Shown here: positions 42,185 through 51,036 of the stretch, one piece after another
Numbering within the stretch: the first letter of the stretch is position 1
Layout: every line of letters starts with the position of its first letter
NCBI GenBank assembly: GCA_900542285.1
Contig: UQNF01000005.1
Span: 12,500-76,499 of the forward strand
Length of the DNA stretch: 64,000 bases
Direction: 5' to 3'
Origin: an uncultured Clostridium sp.
GTDB taxonomy: Bacteria; Bacillota; Clostridia; Christensenellales; CAG-138
Position numbers and translations under genes: made by a program
The notes under the pieces: model-generated
The model's database searches: none
Told to the model about the DNA's origin: nothing
The model's input: the letters and a program-made list of their open reading frames with translations, nothing else

Positions 42185-42703
42185 CTATATCAGCTCCACA
42201 TAAAAAACTGCTGAAAGGGAAGCCGTTTCTTCAGTGTACTTCCCGTCCGTCATTACCGCCGCTCTTCCCTCTGACGGTGAATAGATTACGACGAATTGCT
42301 TATCTGACAGACAAAAACTCAGCTTCTCTCCTGACGGAACAAAGCGCAGCGATCCCTTTGCCCTGCCCTTTCTGAGCATAAGGTTAAGGTCGCTTGCCCT
42401 GCCCTCGCAGTGTGTATCCGCCCCTCCGTCAAATCGATGAATGCTCGACATTGGTTTCACCCTTATGCTGTCGCCGCTATTGTGGGTGAGAAGCATTTCA
42501 CCGCTTAAGCAAGCGATGAGCCTTTCGTAATCCGGAAGCGAGGTGAAATCGGAGCTGTCAAGCTCCACCTCCGCCGTGCTGATTCTGAATAGGAAATTCC
42601 TGTCCGAATACCTTTCTCCAACGGGAAAGATGAAGATCTCCGTGGTCCTGCCTCCTGACCAGCTTGATACGGGCATGGAATCCTTGCTGATAATATTGCG
42701 CAT
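42185..42703 (-). CDS. HutD family cupin-like protein
   Basis: A 172-aa protein with the HutD pattern: SSWSGGRTTEIFIFPVGE near the start, LFRISTAEVELDSSDFTSLP, and YERLIACLSGEMLL. HutD is a bicupin often found with histidine-use genes, but no hut gene is present here. Its function is unsettled. It is followed after 10 bases by mfd and may share its transcript. Confidence 0.82.
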   Translation of the reverse strand: MRNIISKDSMPVSSWSGGRTTEIFIFPVGERYSDRNFLFRISTAEVELDSSDFTSLPDYERLIACLSGEMLLTHNSGDSIRVKPMSSIHRFDGGADTHCEGRASDLNLMLRKGRAKGSLRFVPSGEKLSFCLSDKQFVVIYSPSEGRAAVMTDGKYTEETASLSAVFYVELI

Positions 42704-42845
42704 ATTGCTGCCTTTCTTCTAAACGGCTTTTGCCCGAAAGCCTTGTGCCCCCGGGTATCAAATATGTTACATGGTGATTATACCCTCAATCCGTGTGAAA
42801 TACAAGCGTTTACACGGAATATCGAATCATCAGCCTAAAAAGGAA

Positions 42846-42874
42846 TTGCAAATTAACCGCTTGTACTCTATAAT
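42846..42874 (+). promoter_or_regulatory. Promoter of the EamA transporter
   Basis: TTGCAA (42846-42851) and TATAAT (42869-42874) are 17 bases apart. A CCGTGT/ACACGG inverted repeat (42791-42817) lies just upstream and could be an operator. Confidence 0.7.
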
Positions 42875-42905
42875 AACCAGGTGATTTTCGATAGGAGATG
42901 AAAAC

Positions 42906-43847
42906 ATGCAGAATCGCAATGCATATAAGAAGCTTAGAAGCTCGCTGCTTCTCGTTCTGGCAGCCGTAATATGGGGCGCAACGTTTGTCGCCCAGAGCAG
43001 TGCGATGGATCACATCGAACCGTTCACCTTCAATTCAATTCGCTTCCTGATCGGGGCGATAGTACTTCTCCCGTTCATTCCGGAGCTAAGAAGAAAAAGG
43101 GATCCGAATAAGCAGACGGAAATCCTTCCTCTCCCGGCAGGCAAGAGCAGGACATGGCTTATAGTCGGCAGCATGCTTTGCGGCGCAGCTCTATTCACTG
43201 CATCAAGTCTTCAGCAGACCGGGATCTCACTCGGAGATTCCATCGGGAAAGCAGGCTTCATTACCTCGCTTTACATCATACTCGTCCCCATTTTGGGTAT
43301 TCTTTTCAGGAAAAAAGCCGGATATCTTGTATGGATAAGCGCAGCGATCGCGCTTGTCGGTATGTATCTCCTGTGCGTCAAGCAGGGTTTCGCGCTCGAA
43401 GTATCCGACATTCTCTACCTGCTATGCGCATTCTTTTTTGCGATACATATCCTTCTTATTTCCGTCTATGCGCCGTACCTCAGCAGCTGTGCGCTCAGTG
43501 CGATCCAGTTTGCAACGGCTGCGGTTCTAAGCGGAATATGTATGTTTATTTTCGAAACTCCGGATATCCACGCTATTCTTGCCGCATATAAACCCCTTTT
43601 GTATGCCGGCATATTTGCATGCGGCATAGCCTACACCCTTCAGGTGGTCGGGCAGAGGGATCTTGACCCCACGATAGCGTCTCTCATCATGTGCCTTGAA
43701 TCGGTCGTATCCGTCGTTTCCGGCGCGCTTATCTTGCATCAGACGATGACCACAAGGGAGCTTATCGGCTGCATTGTCATGCTGATCGCGACGGTGCTTG
43801 CGCTGCTTCCGACAAAAGAAAGCAAAAAGCCTCATAAAAATGCATAA
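42906..43847 (+). CDS. EamA (DMT) family transporter
   Basis: A 313-aa inner-membrane protein with ten predicted helices in two EamA repeats (LLVLAAVIWGATFVAQSSAM; later LYLLCAFFFAIHILLISVY). The second repeat ends with ASLIMCLESVVSVVSGALIL, a typical DMT block. Members export amino acids, nucleosides or other metabolites. The ATG follows ATAGGAGATG. It is transcribed alone. Confidence 0.92.
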   Translation: MQNRNAYKKLRSSLLLVLAAVIWGATFVAQSSAMDHIEPFTFNSIRFLIGAIVLLPFIPELRRKRDPNKQTEILPLPAGKSRTWLIVGSMLCGAALFTASSLQQTGISLGDSIGKAGFITSLYIILVPILGILFRKKAGYLVWISAAIALVGMYLLCVKQGFALEVSDILYLLCAFFFAIHILLISVYAPYLSSCALSAIQFATAAVLSGICMFIFETPDIHAILAAYKPLLYAGIFACGIAYTLQVVGQRDLDPTIASLIMCLESVVSVVSGALILHQTMTTRELIGCIVMLIATVLALLPTKESKKPHKNA

Positions 43848-43862
43848 CAGGCGTTGGACTTG

Positions 43863-43891
43863 TTGCCAATTCTGCTGTTAAGTAGTATAAT
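43863..43891 (+). promoter_or_regulatory. Promoter of murC
   Basis: TTGCCA (43863-43868) and TATAAT (43886-43891) are 17 bases apart, about 45 bases before the ATG. Confidence 0.75.
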
Positions 43892-43937
43892 AGAGTATTG
43901 GGAGTGAAATACTCTTACCAAATAATTGAAGGTGTTT

Positions 43938-45320
43938 ATGAGCTATAAATTCAAAGCTAACGATAGAATACATTTTATTGGCATCGGCGGTTGTTCGATG
44001 AACGGACTGGCGCAGATCCTTCAGCACCGCGGCTGCATTGTTGAAGGCTCTGACAAGACCACTTCGCCCTTTACCCAAAGGCTTGCAGAGGTTGGTATTC
44101 CCGTTCAGATCGGACAATGTGCCGAAAACGTAAAAGACTGCGACTGCGTGGTCTATTCCGCTGCGATTAAGAGCGACAATCCCGAGCGCATCCGCGCAAG
44201 GGAGCTTGGTATTCCTGAGATCGAACGTTCGGTCGCGCTTGGCATGATAAGCGAGGGTTATAAGGATGTCATCGGAATCGCAGGGTGTCACGGCAAGACC
44301 ACGATAACCTCCATGCTTGCTCTCATCAGCGAGTTTGGCGGTATTGATGCAACCGTCCATGTCGGTGGTATGGTCGATTTTCTGCACGGCGGCATCCGTT
44401 TGGGCTCGCACGACCTTTTCATTACGGAGGCTTGCGAGTATGTGGAAAGCTTTTTGACCCTGCATCCGACGGTTGTCCTTATCAACAACATAGATAATGA
44501 CCATCTTGACTATTTCAAGACATTCGATAATATTGTCAACGCTTTCCGCAAGTTCTTGGATCGTATGCCCGAGGATGGACTTTTCATAGGGTGTACCGAT
44601 GATGCAAGCGTACGCAGACTTATCTCGGAATTCAGCGGCAGGACCATAACATATGGCCTTGACACGGAGAATGAGCCGGATTACTACCCTGCAAATATCA
44701 GCTATGATGAGCTTGGCTGCGCAAGGTTCGACCTCATGCACAAGGGCGACGGAATCCTTGGAAGGATTATCCTTCACGTCCCGGGAAGGCATAATATGCT
44801 CGATGCCATTGCCGCTGCTTCAGCCGCACTAGCCCACGGGGCTGAATTCTCCGCCATTGCGCAGGCACTCGCGGCTTTCCGTTCCGTGCAGCGCAGATTT
44901 GAATTCTACGGCGAAAACGCCAAGGGAGTCAGGATCTACCACGATTACGCACACCACCCTGCGGAGATCCGTGCAGCGATCGACTGCGCAATGCGCACCC
45001 CTCACAATAAGCTCTATATCGTCTTCCAGTGCAACAGCTTTACAAGAGCGAAGACACTGTTCACGCAAGGTGTGGACTGTTTCTGCGGAGCGGACTATGT
45101 GCTTGTGCCGGACATTTACCCCGGAAGGGAAATAGATGACGGGAGCGTTCATGCCCGCGATATGGTTAAAGCTATCAATGATGAGACAGATAATGCTCTT
45201 TACATTCCATCCTTTGAGCTTATCAAACAGTATTTGGACGAACATGCCGAAAAGAATGACATCGTCCTTACCTTAGGGAGCGGAGATGTATATAAGAAAA
45301 CAAGGTTGTTCCTTGATTGA
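43938..45320 (+). CDS. murC: UDP-N-acetylmuramate-L-alanine ligase MurC
   Basis: A 460-aa Mur ligase that adds L-Ala to UDP-MurNAc. Seen: N-terminal nucleotide-sugar-binding IHFIGIGGCSMNGLAQIL, P-loop GIAGCHGKTTITSMLAL, NNIDNDHLDYF, and YHDYAHHPAEIRAAI in the C-terminal domain. ATG at 43938 is preferred over an upstream TTG since GAAGGTG is placed right for it. Monocistronic with its own promoter. Confidence 0.96.
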   Translation: MSYKFKANDRIHFIGIGGCSMNGLAQILQHRGCIVEGSDKTTSPFTQRLAEVGIPVQIGQCAENVKDCDCVVYSAAIKSDNPERIRARELGIPEIERSVALGMISEGYKDVIGIAGCHGKTTITSMLALISEFGGIDATVHVGGMVDFLHGGIRLGSHDLFITEACEYVESFLTLHPTVVLINNIDNDHLDYFKTFDNIVNAFRKFLDRMPEDGLFIGCTDDASVRRLISEFSGRTITYGLDTENEPDYYPANISYDELGCARFDLMHKGDGILGRIILHVPGRHNMLDAIAAASAALAHGAEFSAIAQALAAFRSVQRRFEFYGENAKGVRIYHDYAHHPAEIRAAIDCAMRTPHNKLYIVFQCNSFTRAKTLFTQGVDCFCGADYVLVPDIYPGREIDDGSVHARDMVKAINDETDNALYIPSFELIKQYLDEHAEKNDIVLTLGSGDVYKKTRLFLD

Positions 45321-45402
45321 TGCTCTCAATAGCCGCGCACGATAAGGCACGGAAACAGAAGCTCAATGCCAATTTGATGGTATCGTAAACAGAAGTATAA
45401 CG

Positions 45403-45440
45403 AAAAAACATGCTACGGCTGCATTTCTCGCAGCCGTAGC
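45403..45440 (-). terminator. Terminator after the double-GNAT gene
   Basis: A perfect 11-bp stem GCTACGGCTGC/GCAGCCGTAGC with a seven-base loop is followed on the minus strand by ATGTTTTTTCG. It may also stop murC transcripts arriving from the other side. Confidence 0.8.
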
Positions 45441-45501
45441 TTATGTGTCAGCTGATTTATTTGGGCGGTGAGCCGGCTTTCCGATCCCCCGCCGAATTCA
45501 A

Positions 45502-46434
45502 TTATTCTGTATGCGCAAAAGTCGATCCCAATCTGACATCAAAACCAAGCGCCCTATACATTCCTTCGTCGCAAGGAGAGCAGCAAACGGTCAGGCTTGA
45601 AACGGTATTATCACTGCACCATTGCTGTGCTGCCTGCGCAAGCTTCCTTGCCGCGCCTTTCCTGCGGAACGCAGGTTCGATATAGAAATCATCGAACACG
45701 CCGGTATCAGAACAGGCAAAAGTTGAGAAGCATTTTGCGACGCTGCACATTCCTACTGCGCGGTAGCCACGCTTCGCCATGAAGAATGTGATTTTTCCAT
45801 CTCGAATCGCCTGCTGCAGCTTCTCCTGTTTTTCCTCCGTCAGCATTTGCTCGCCGATCTCCTTTAGGAATCCATTCTCCAGCTTTTTGAGCTGCCAGTC
45901 CTCCGGGTCTGATAGGATTTCGACAGTAATGGGAACTTCATCTTTCGGGGGCAATATCATCAGCGGTTCACCCCACTCGTCGACTCCGTTTTCAACAAAG
46001 CCTAAGCTTTCCCAGAAACGGAACCGTCGCTCATTGCTGCCATAGTTCAGTTCTGCATAGAGTGCGCCGTTTTCTCTTGCCCAATCTATGAGCACGGCAG
46101 CGCACGCTTTGCCTGTTCCGCTGCCCCGGAACTCCGGATAGACGCAGTATTCCATGATAAAACATTTGCCGTCCTCCGTGTTGAATATGACCGGCATGGC
46201 AAAACCTATGTCTTGGCCATTCCTATGGAAGAACAGGTAATGGCAGCGATCCTGCGGCCTATCATGTATCTTTTGCATATCCGCCCGGTATTCGGTATCA
46301 CTGAGGAAGTATTCTCTGTCCTCGTCCTCCGGGTTTGGAAAGATATCCCGAATAAAATAGATTCGAAGCTGCTGCCAAAACACAGCAATATCCTGTTCCG
46401 TGACTGCTTCACGGATGGTGATTTGGTTTTTCAT
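45502..46434 (-). CDS. Acetyltransferase with two GNAT domains
   Basis: A 310-aa protein made of two GNAT domains. The first has EYCVYPEFRGSGTGKACAAV (acetyl-CoA loop) and LNYGSNERRFRFWESLGF; the second has DFYIEPAFRRKGAARKLAQA and ends with RALGFDVRLGSTF-like text. Tandem GNAT proteins acetylate small molecules, including drugs in some cases; here the substrate is unknown. ATG follows TCGGAGGAC. Confidence 0.85.
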   Translation of the reverse strand: MKNQITIREAVTEQDIAVFWQQLRIYFIRDIFPNPEDEDREYFLSDTEYRADMQKIHDRPQDRCHYLFFHRNGQDIGFAMPVIFNTEDGKCFIMEYCVYPEFRGSGTGKACAAVLIDWARENGALYAELNYGSNERRFRFWESLGFVENGVDEWGEPLMILPPKDEVPITVEILSDPEDWQLKKLENGFLKEIGEQMLTEEKQEKLQQAIRDGKITFFMAKRGYRAVGMCSVAKCFSTFACSDTGVFDDFYIEPAFRRKGAARKLAQAAQQWCSDNTVSSLTVCCSPCDEGMYRALGFDVRLGSTFAHTE

Positions 46435-46602
46435 TTTAGTCCTCCGATAATTCTATTGGAGGGTTATGAAGCGTGAACCCTCCGTACACGACTCATCATC
46501 ATATAAATACCACCCTTTCCGTCTATGACATTAATTTGAATTCTGCTATATTGCAGCAATGGAGCTTGCATTAGTATCGCAGCTCCATCATTCAGCTATT
46601 TA

Positions 46603-47532
46603 TCAGTCGCTTGCCAAGTCGTTGAAGTCGTTAGCCTGTTCAACTCCGACCCTTGGGCCGACGCGTCCTGCAAGCATGTATTTATCCTTTATCGGGTCGT
46701 AGAAGAACTGCTTTATCAAGCGCAAGTTTTCTATTGCGCCCGTCGACGGAACATGCGTTCTGGGTCCGGTGCAGGCATGGACCCTATCTCCGATCTTGAT
46801 ATGTCCCTCGTCCAAATAGTAGATACCGATATCCTGCTTAATTGCCTCGAGAACATCGGCTTCAAGCTTGTCTATATCAAAATCCGGCTTTTCCGTAAAT
46901 TCAAGAACAAATCCGTGTTTGATATCGCCATGATGGCAATTCCTCATGTACTTCTCAGGCAGATATATCTCGCAGAGATCTTCTGCCGAATGCGCCATAC
47001 GCCTGTACACGATTGATCTTGCGACCTTTCTGTGTATCTCACCCGGAAGCGGACCAAATATCGTCGGACGGTTAATGATTATTTCCTCGCCTACCCCGAT
47101 CAGCAGGTTTGCATTCGTTCCGAGGAACGGGAAAATCATGTCAAAATGCTCAACTATAACACGCTTGCCATTCTTAACAGCACGCAGTATCGCTTCCGCC
47201 AGCGTATGCATCTGGGTGAAAGCGGCCTCAAAGCGAATGTCCACATGATATGTGTGCGCAGTAAAGAAGCCTTCATCGTCCTGATCCAACAGCGGAAGCG
47301 GACGCATATTCACGCCGTTATCGTCATTGGTCAGTTCAAGCCCCGGAAACATTCCCTTGATCAGCATACTCTTACCCGATCCGGCTTCACCTATTATGCC
47401 GATGAGCTTGTCATACGGGCTCAGATACATCTGCGCTATCTGCATACCAAGATCATAGATCCTATCCCTGCCCCTTGGCGCAAAGAAGACGCTGTAATAG
47501 TGACTGTTCTGCATTTTGCCTGAAAAAGACAT
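46603..47532 (-). CDS. P-loop protein with alanyl-tRNA-synthetase-like second additional domain
   Basis: A 309-aa protein. Residues 38-60 hold a P-loop (IIGEAGSGKSMLIKG), and DDEGFFTAHTYHVDIRFEAA and VIVEHFDMIFPFLG follow. The middle (PEKYMRNCHHGDIKHGFVLEF) resembles the tRNA-synthetase second additional domain, whose His/Cys residues bind zinc and edit mischarged tRNA. I recall proteins of this build in Clostridia annotated by the SAD domain alone. The C-terminal part is unknown. A kinase- or GTPase-like regulator fused to an editing-like domain is an inference. A TATAAT lies 25 bases upstream of the ATG. Confidence 0.65.
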   Translation of the reverse strand: MSFSGKMQNSHYYSVFFAPRGRDRIYDLGMQIAQMYLSPYDKLIGIIGEAGSGKSMLIKGMFPGLELTNDDNGVNMRPLPLLDQDDEGFFTAHTYHVDIRFEAAFTQMHTLAEAILRAVKNGKRVIVEHFDMIFPFLGTNANLLIGVGEEIIINRPTIFGPLPGEIHRKVARSIVYRRMAHSAEDLCEIYLPEKYMRNCHHGDIKHGFVLEFTEKPDFDIDKLEADVLEAIKQDIGIYYLDEGHIKIGDRVHACTGPRTHVPSTGAIENLRLIKQFFYDPIKDKYMLAGRVGPRVGVEQANDFNDLASD

Positions 47533-47649
47533 ATTCTTACCAACCTTCTATTATAACAGGGACAGCTATCCCCGATGATTCTTGCAAATTCATTATAGTA
47601 TAGCTATCGATTATTTGCAAGCCGCATTTCTTGGTAGGCTCCTGCAGTT

Positions 47650-48099
47650 CTATCTATGGACATACATCCTTGTCATTTCTTCCTCTCCATCCCCTTGGAC
47701 CATACACAGGAATTCCCATCCGTAACGCTCATAGAATGAATCATGGTCTGTGACGAGGTAGAGGGTCTCTATTCCCCTATTCCTCATATCGCTGCGAACA
47801 TAATCCAGCAGTTTTCCTGCAATACCTTGCCTGCGGTATTCCTTCTCCACATACAGCGCACACAGGTTGGGCGTCAAATCAGGTCTGTCGTGAAAATCAT
47901 TGGCAATTATGCCGCAGCCGGCAATTATCCTGTCCCCATCTACGACATTGTACCACTGCGGAACTGCGTTGTCGCCGCTCAGGCAATCGTCCATGCTTTC
48001 AAGATATGCTTCGATGGGAATATTGAATTTGCTGTTAAACCATTCGGCCGCCCTCTGCTTCATTTCGGGGCAGTCAATGACCCTGACGATCCTGTACAT
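47650..48099 (-). CDS. GNAT family N-acetyltransferase
   Basis: A 149-aa acetyltransferase with the acetyl-CoA loop ALYVEKEYRRQGIAGKLLDY and YERYGWEFLCM at the C-terminus. ATG at 48099 is chosen because AAGGAG lies seven bases upstream. It begins 42 bases after the PqqD-like gene on the same strand, so it may be the last gene of the radical SAM cluster, though it resembles ordinary free-standing GNATs. Confidence 0.85.
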   Translation of the reverse strand: MYRIVRVIDCPEMKQRAAEWFNSKFNIPIEAYLESMDDCLSGDNAVPQWYNVVDGDRIIAGCGIIANDFHDRPDLTPNLCALYVEKEYRRQGIAGKLLDYVRSDMRNRGIETLYLVTDHDSFYERYGWEFLCMVQGDGEEEMTRMYVHR

Positions 48100-48141
48100 C
48101 CCTTTCTCCTTTTCACGCTTCAATAACTGTTTTACTATATC

Positions 48142-48411
48142 TTACTCTATGTTAAGTATGCCTGCCTCAATCAGCTTTTCCGTGAATTCATGTACATCAG
48201 CAGTCAATGTCTCTCTGTCGATCTCATATTCCTGCAGGAGCCTGTCGACTATTTCATGCTCCTCCAAGCCATCACAGTAAAGCTCATATATGGCAGCGGC
48301 GGTCTCGGACATGGGAAACACACCGTTAAGCTTCATGTTTTCGCTTCCGACCGGAACCAAAACATGGTCGCCGATTATCTCCCTATGAATAAAGCCTTTA
48401 TTTATTTTCAT
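48142..48411 (-). CDS. PqqD family protein (RiPP precursor recognition element)
   Basis: An 89-aa stand-alone PqqD-like protein: an N-terminal strand pair (GDHVLVPVGSENMKLNGVF), then LSET-type text (MSETAAAIYELYCDGLEE) and a helical end. PqqD domains bind the leader of a precursor peptide and present it to a radical SAM enzyme. It overlaps the radical SAM gene by 14 bases, so both are made together. Confidence 0.88.
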   Translation of the reverse strand: MKINKGFIHREIIGDHVLVPVGSENMKLNGVFPMSETAAAIYELYCDGLEEHEIVDRLLQEYEIDRETLTADVHEFTEKLIEAGILNIE

Positions 48412-49516
48412 TGATCTCCTCCTTGCAGTACTTCTGCCTTATCAGGTCATGAAACGTCTTTGTAAATGTACAGACATACTCCGGCGGCTTAGAAAGATTC
48501 CCCGTCTCTGCCAATCCGCATGCGGCGCACATCACGCAATCCTTGCGATGAGAACAGCTCATGCACTCAGCGGGAAGTTCAAGTCCCTTCGCATCGGCTC
48601 TGGTCAGTTCCCACGCTTCCTCAAAGCCTCGTTTTTGAACATTATACCCTTCGCATGGAAACATTCCGCACGGAAGTATGCGGCCATCCCAAGTTATCCA
48701 AAAAGCGGTGCGTCCTGCTCGGCAATGCATGGGTTTGCCCTCGCTTCCTGTGCACTCCTCATGCTCATCGCCTATTCCGTCGATGGATCTGATAAGCTGT
48801 TCCGGACTCATAATCTGTTCGCGACACTCCAGCATGTGCTTAGCCGCATCCTCGGCAGTGAACCTATGCGGCGCAGCTCCGAATTCGCTGCCCTCTATTC
48901 GTACCGGCGGATACATATACGCTGATGCCTGAATGCCCAGCCCCTCACTTCTGGCAAAAGCATGTATGGCTTCTATTTCAGAGACGTTGTACGGCGTGAT
49001 AGATGCGTTTATTCGTATCGGAACGCCGGCTTCATGCAGTCTTCTTATATTTTCTGCAACGACTGAGAACTTTGCATTGCCGCACAGCCTTTCATATGCT
49101 TCTTCACTTCCGCCATAGAGGGAAATATTGAGTCTGTTTGGAGGGTTCTTGACAAACAGCTCAAACAGCTCATCGTCGATAAGTGAACCATTGGTATTTA
49201 CGGATAGAACAAGCCCCATATCCTTCAATCCGCAGTAGATCTTTGGAAAGTCCGAGCGTATCAGAGGCTCTCCTCCGGTGAGAAGCAAAAACAGCATTCC
49301 TTTTTTAACAGCGGCTTCACCTATCTCCAGCCACTCGTCTGCGTTAAGCTCCGGCCTGTTTGTCGGTTGATGAATATAACACATTTTGCAATTAAAATTG
49401 CATCTGGGCGTCAGCTCAAATGTTCCCGAGATGGGCAGGCCGAGCTTTGAGCCTTTGGAGTGCAAGTAAGCAGCCCAATATGGCTCCCCGTTAATCAGTC
49501 TATCGTCAACGATCAT
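48398..49516 (-). CDS. Radical SAM/SPASM peptide-modifying enzyme
   Basis: A 372-aa enzyme. The radical SAM cluster motif CNFNCKMC (CxxxCxxC) is near residue 39, followed by LLLTGGEPLIR. The C-terminal SPASM region has Cys in HCRAGRTAFWITWDGRILPC, then CMSCSHRKDCVMCAACG, enough to bind auxiliary 4Fe-4S clusters. SPASM enzymes make thioether, C-C or other crosslinks in peptides. Adjacent PqqD and a Cys-containing short peptide gene support a RiPP role. It overlaps the kinase-like gene by four bases. Confidence 0.9.
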   Translation of the reverse strand: MIVDDRLINGEPYWAAYLHSKGSKLGLPISGTFELTPRCNFNCKMCYIHQPTNRPELNADEWLEIGEAAVKKGMLFLLLTGGEPLIRSDFPKIYCGLKDMGLVLSVNTNGSLIDDELFELFVKNPPNRLNISLYGGSEEAYERLCGNAKFSVVAENIRRLHEAGVPIRINASITPYNVSEIEAIHAFARSEGLGIQASAYMYPPVRIEGSEFGAAPHRFTAEDAAKHMLECREQIMSPEQLIRSIDGIGDEHEECTGSEGKPMHCRAGRTAFWITWDGRILPCGMFPCEGYNVQKRGFEEAWELTRADAKGLELPAECMSCSHRKDCVMCAACGLAETGNLSKPPEYVCTFTKTFHDLIRQKYCKEEINENK

Positions 49517-50268
49517 AGGTACCTCTCCAGGTATTCAACGGTATTTGGGTCTAATTCGCAGTTGAATTCGATGATAGGCACGCTTGATATGAGCTTGCTC
49601 ACAAGTTCAACTGTGTTTTTCATCCGATCCTCGCTGGTTCTGTCTATCATTACTTCGCTGAGAATGCGCACAAACGGTTCAACGCCGCTGACGCGGCGCG
49701 CTTGGTTCACCTTGGCCTGTCCAAGCAGTACAACCGCCTTGATCGGAGCGGTAACGTTTTTACAGTAGCCGCTTGAGCCGCTCAAAAAGCATCCGTTTGC
49801 GTAGAAAACAGTATCGCGAAGTGAAACTATCGTTCTGTCGCCGTTGATAATTTCAGCACCGCGCTGTTGTTTCCAAAACTCTGCCTGTGTACTCTTCCCA
49901 GTACCGCTCGGAGCGGAAAAAACTATAGCTTTTCCGTCCGTCAGGACGAACGAGGAATGAAGCACAAACGCACCTTTTTCAGTCATCAGTGCAGGAGCAT
50001 TAGCATCATTCAGTATGCAGAGCGGATACGCTTTCTTCGCGATAGATGGTTTGTACAGCAGCTTGATGGTATTTCCGTCACGAATAACATGCTTGTAATC
50101 CTCTTCGTGCTCATAGTCTTCCGCTCTTCCTGCGTTCACATCTATAATGAAATCCGGTTCAACATCATGGACCTCGAAGCTGCTGAACTGTTCGGGTTCA
50201 GCCGTCTCCCAAGGCACAACTATTTTGAATACGATCCCTGCGAAGGAGTAAAGCTTATTATGCATCAT
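49513..50268 (-). CDS. HPr-kinase-like P-loop protein of the RiPP cluster
   Basis: A 251-aa protein with the HPr kinase/PEP-carboxykinase-type P-loop (FSAPSGTGKSTQAEFWKQQ) and NGDRTIVSLRD after it. It lacks the HPr kinase N-terminal domain and phosphorylase loop. Similar stand-alone proteins occur next to PqqD and radical SAM genes in peptide-modification cassettes (for example ScmC of SynChlorMet cassettes, and kinases of some lasso peptides). It may phosphorylate the precursor. The frame is open to 50352, but the ATG at 50268, overlapping the upstream stop, gives the shorter natural start; this choice is uncertain. Confidence 0.75.
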   Translation of the reverse strand: MMHNKLYSFAGIVFKIVVPWETAEPEQFSSFEVHDVEPDFIIDVNAGRAEDYEHEEDYKHVIRDGNTIKLLYKPSIAKKAYPLCILNDANAPALMTEKGAFVLHSSFVLTDGKAIVFSAPSGTGKSTQAEFWKQQRGAEIINGDRTIVSLRDTVFYANGCFLSGSSGYCKNVTAPIKAVVLLGQAKVNQARRVSGVEPFVRILSEVMIDRTSEDRMKNTVELVSKLISSVPIIEFNCELDPNTVEYLERYL

Positions 50269-50986
50269 AGTCAACAAACATAACCTGACTGTATCTATCG
50301 CTGAAATGGGGCGCATATCCCGTATATGTCGCACCGGCGTCAATTCCTCCATCGACTCTGACTCGATAGGTTATTCCGCCAACGAGTATTCCTGAGTCAT
50401 AGTTCTTATAATAGACATAGAAGCTGCCGTCAATGCGCTCATCGGTGATGTTCTTTACATAGATTATGTTATCGCTTGCCGTTATCTCAAGCATATCCTC
50501 ATGCCTGCTCGGGGCCTTGTCAAATGCCACATATTGCTCGACAACTCCCGAAATTTTCATCGCCCTGACCGGAGCGGTCTTCCTGTTGATATCAAAGGCC
50601 CGTATAGTAGAATGCGGCGGCACAGTGCTGAGTTCAAAGCAGTACTGTACTCCGTCGCAATACAGGCTAACCTTGGCGTACTGGATATACTGCTCCGAAT
50701 TGTTCACAAATGTGGCAGAAAGGAAATTGCTGACCATATCATTGCTTCCGTCCTCAAAGAACAGACCCGAAACACGCGCAATGTACTTGAGCTGTAAGCC
50801 ATTCGTCAGGCTCAGCACGGAGCCGTTTTCTACAACGACCTGCTCCTCTTCCGGAACGAACGGGACCTCGGTAGGCTCTGGTGTTGGCTGTTTGTTGCCC
50901 GATAGGCCGCTTGCCAGCACTCCTATAAGTGCCAAAAACGCAGCTGCGGAAATAACCGCAATTATAATTCCAATTTTCTTGCTCAT
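50258..50986 (-). CDS. Membrane-anchored protein of unknown fold in the RiPP cluster
   Basis: A 242-aa protein with one N-terminal membrane helix (residues 4-28), a short Pro/Glu linker, and an outside domain rich in beta strands (residues 45-242). I recognise no family. It lies directly after the precursor candidate and before the kinase-like gene, overlapping it, so it belongs to the cassette. A role in display, export or immunity is possible. Its ribosome binding region (GGGGG) is part of the hairpin at 50999-51017. Confidence 0.7.
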   Translation of the reverse strand: MSKKIGIIIAVISAAAFLALIGVLASGLSGNKQPTPEPTEVPFVPEEEQVVVENGSVLSLTNGLQLKYIARVSGLFFEDGSNDMVSNFLSATFVNNSEQYIQYAKVSLYCDGVQYCFELSTVPPHSTIRAFDINRKTAPVRAMKISGVVEQYVAFDKAPSRHEDMLEITASDNIIYVKNITDERIDGSFYVYYKNYDSGILVGGITYRVRVDGGIDAGATYTGYAPHFSDRYSQVMFVDYDA

Positions 50987-50998
50987 ATTAGGAATTTC

Positions 50999-51017
50999 CC
51001 CCGCCGTTTAAGCGGGG
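50999..51017 (-). promoter_or_regulatory. Hairpin between precursor and downstream RiPP genes
   Basis: CCCCGC/GCGGGG with a seven-base loop. On the minus strand its 3' arm merges with the G-run that serves as the ribosome binding site of the next gene. It has no U-tract. It could lower expression of the enzymes relative to the precursor. Confidence 0.55.
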
Positions 51018-51036
51018 TAATTGTCGCTATTCTAAA

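Noticed and set aside
43878..44792. 304-aa open frame opposite murC
   Set aside because: Shadow frame; murC matches its family over the full length.
46559..46588. ATGGAGCT/AGCTCCAT hairpin after the P-loop gene as a terminator
   Set aside because: The stem is convincing but no U-tract follows on the minus strand, so it is not listed as a terminator.
47650..48099. GNAT gene as a firm member of the RiPP cassette
   Set aside because: It is close and on the same strand, but looks like a common stand-alone GNAT; membership is left open.
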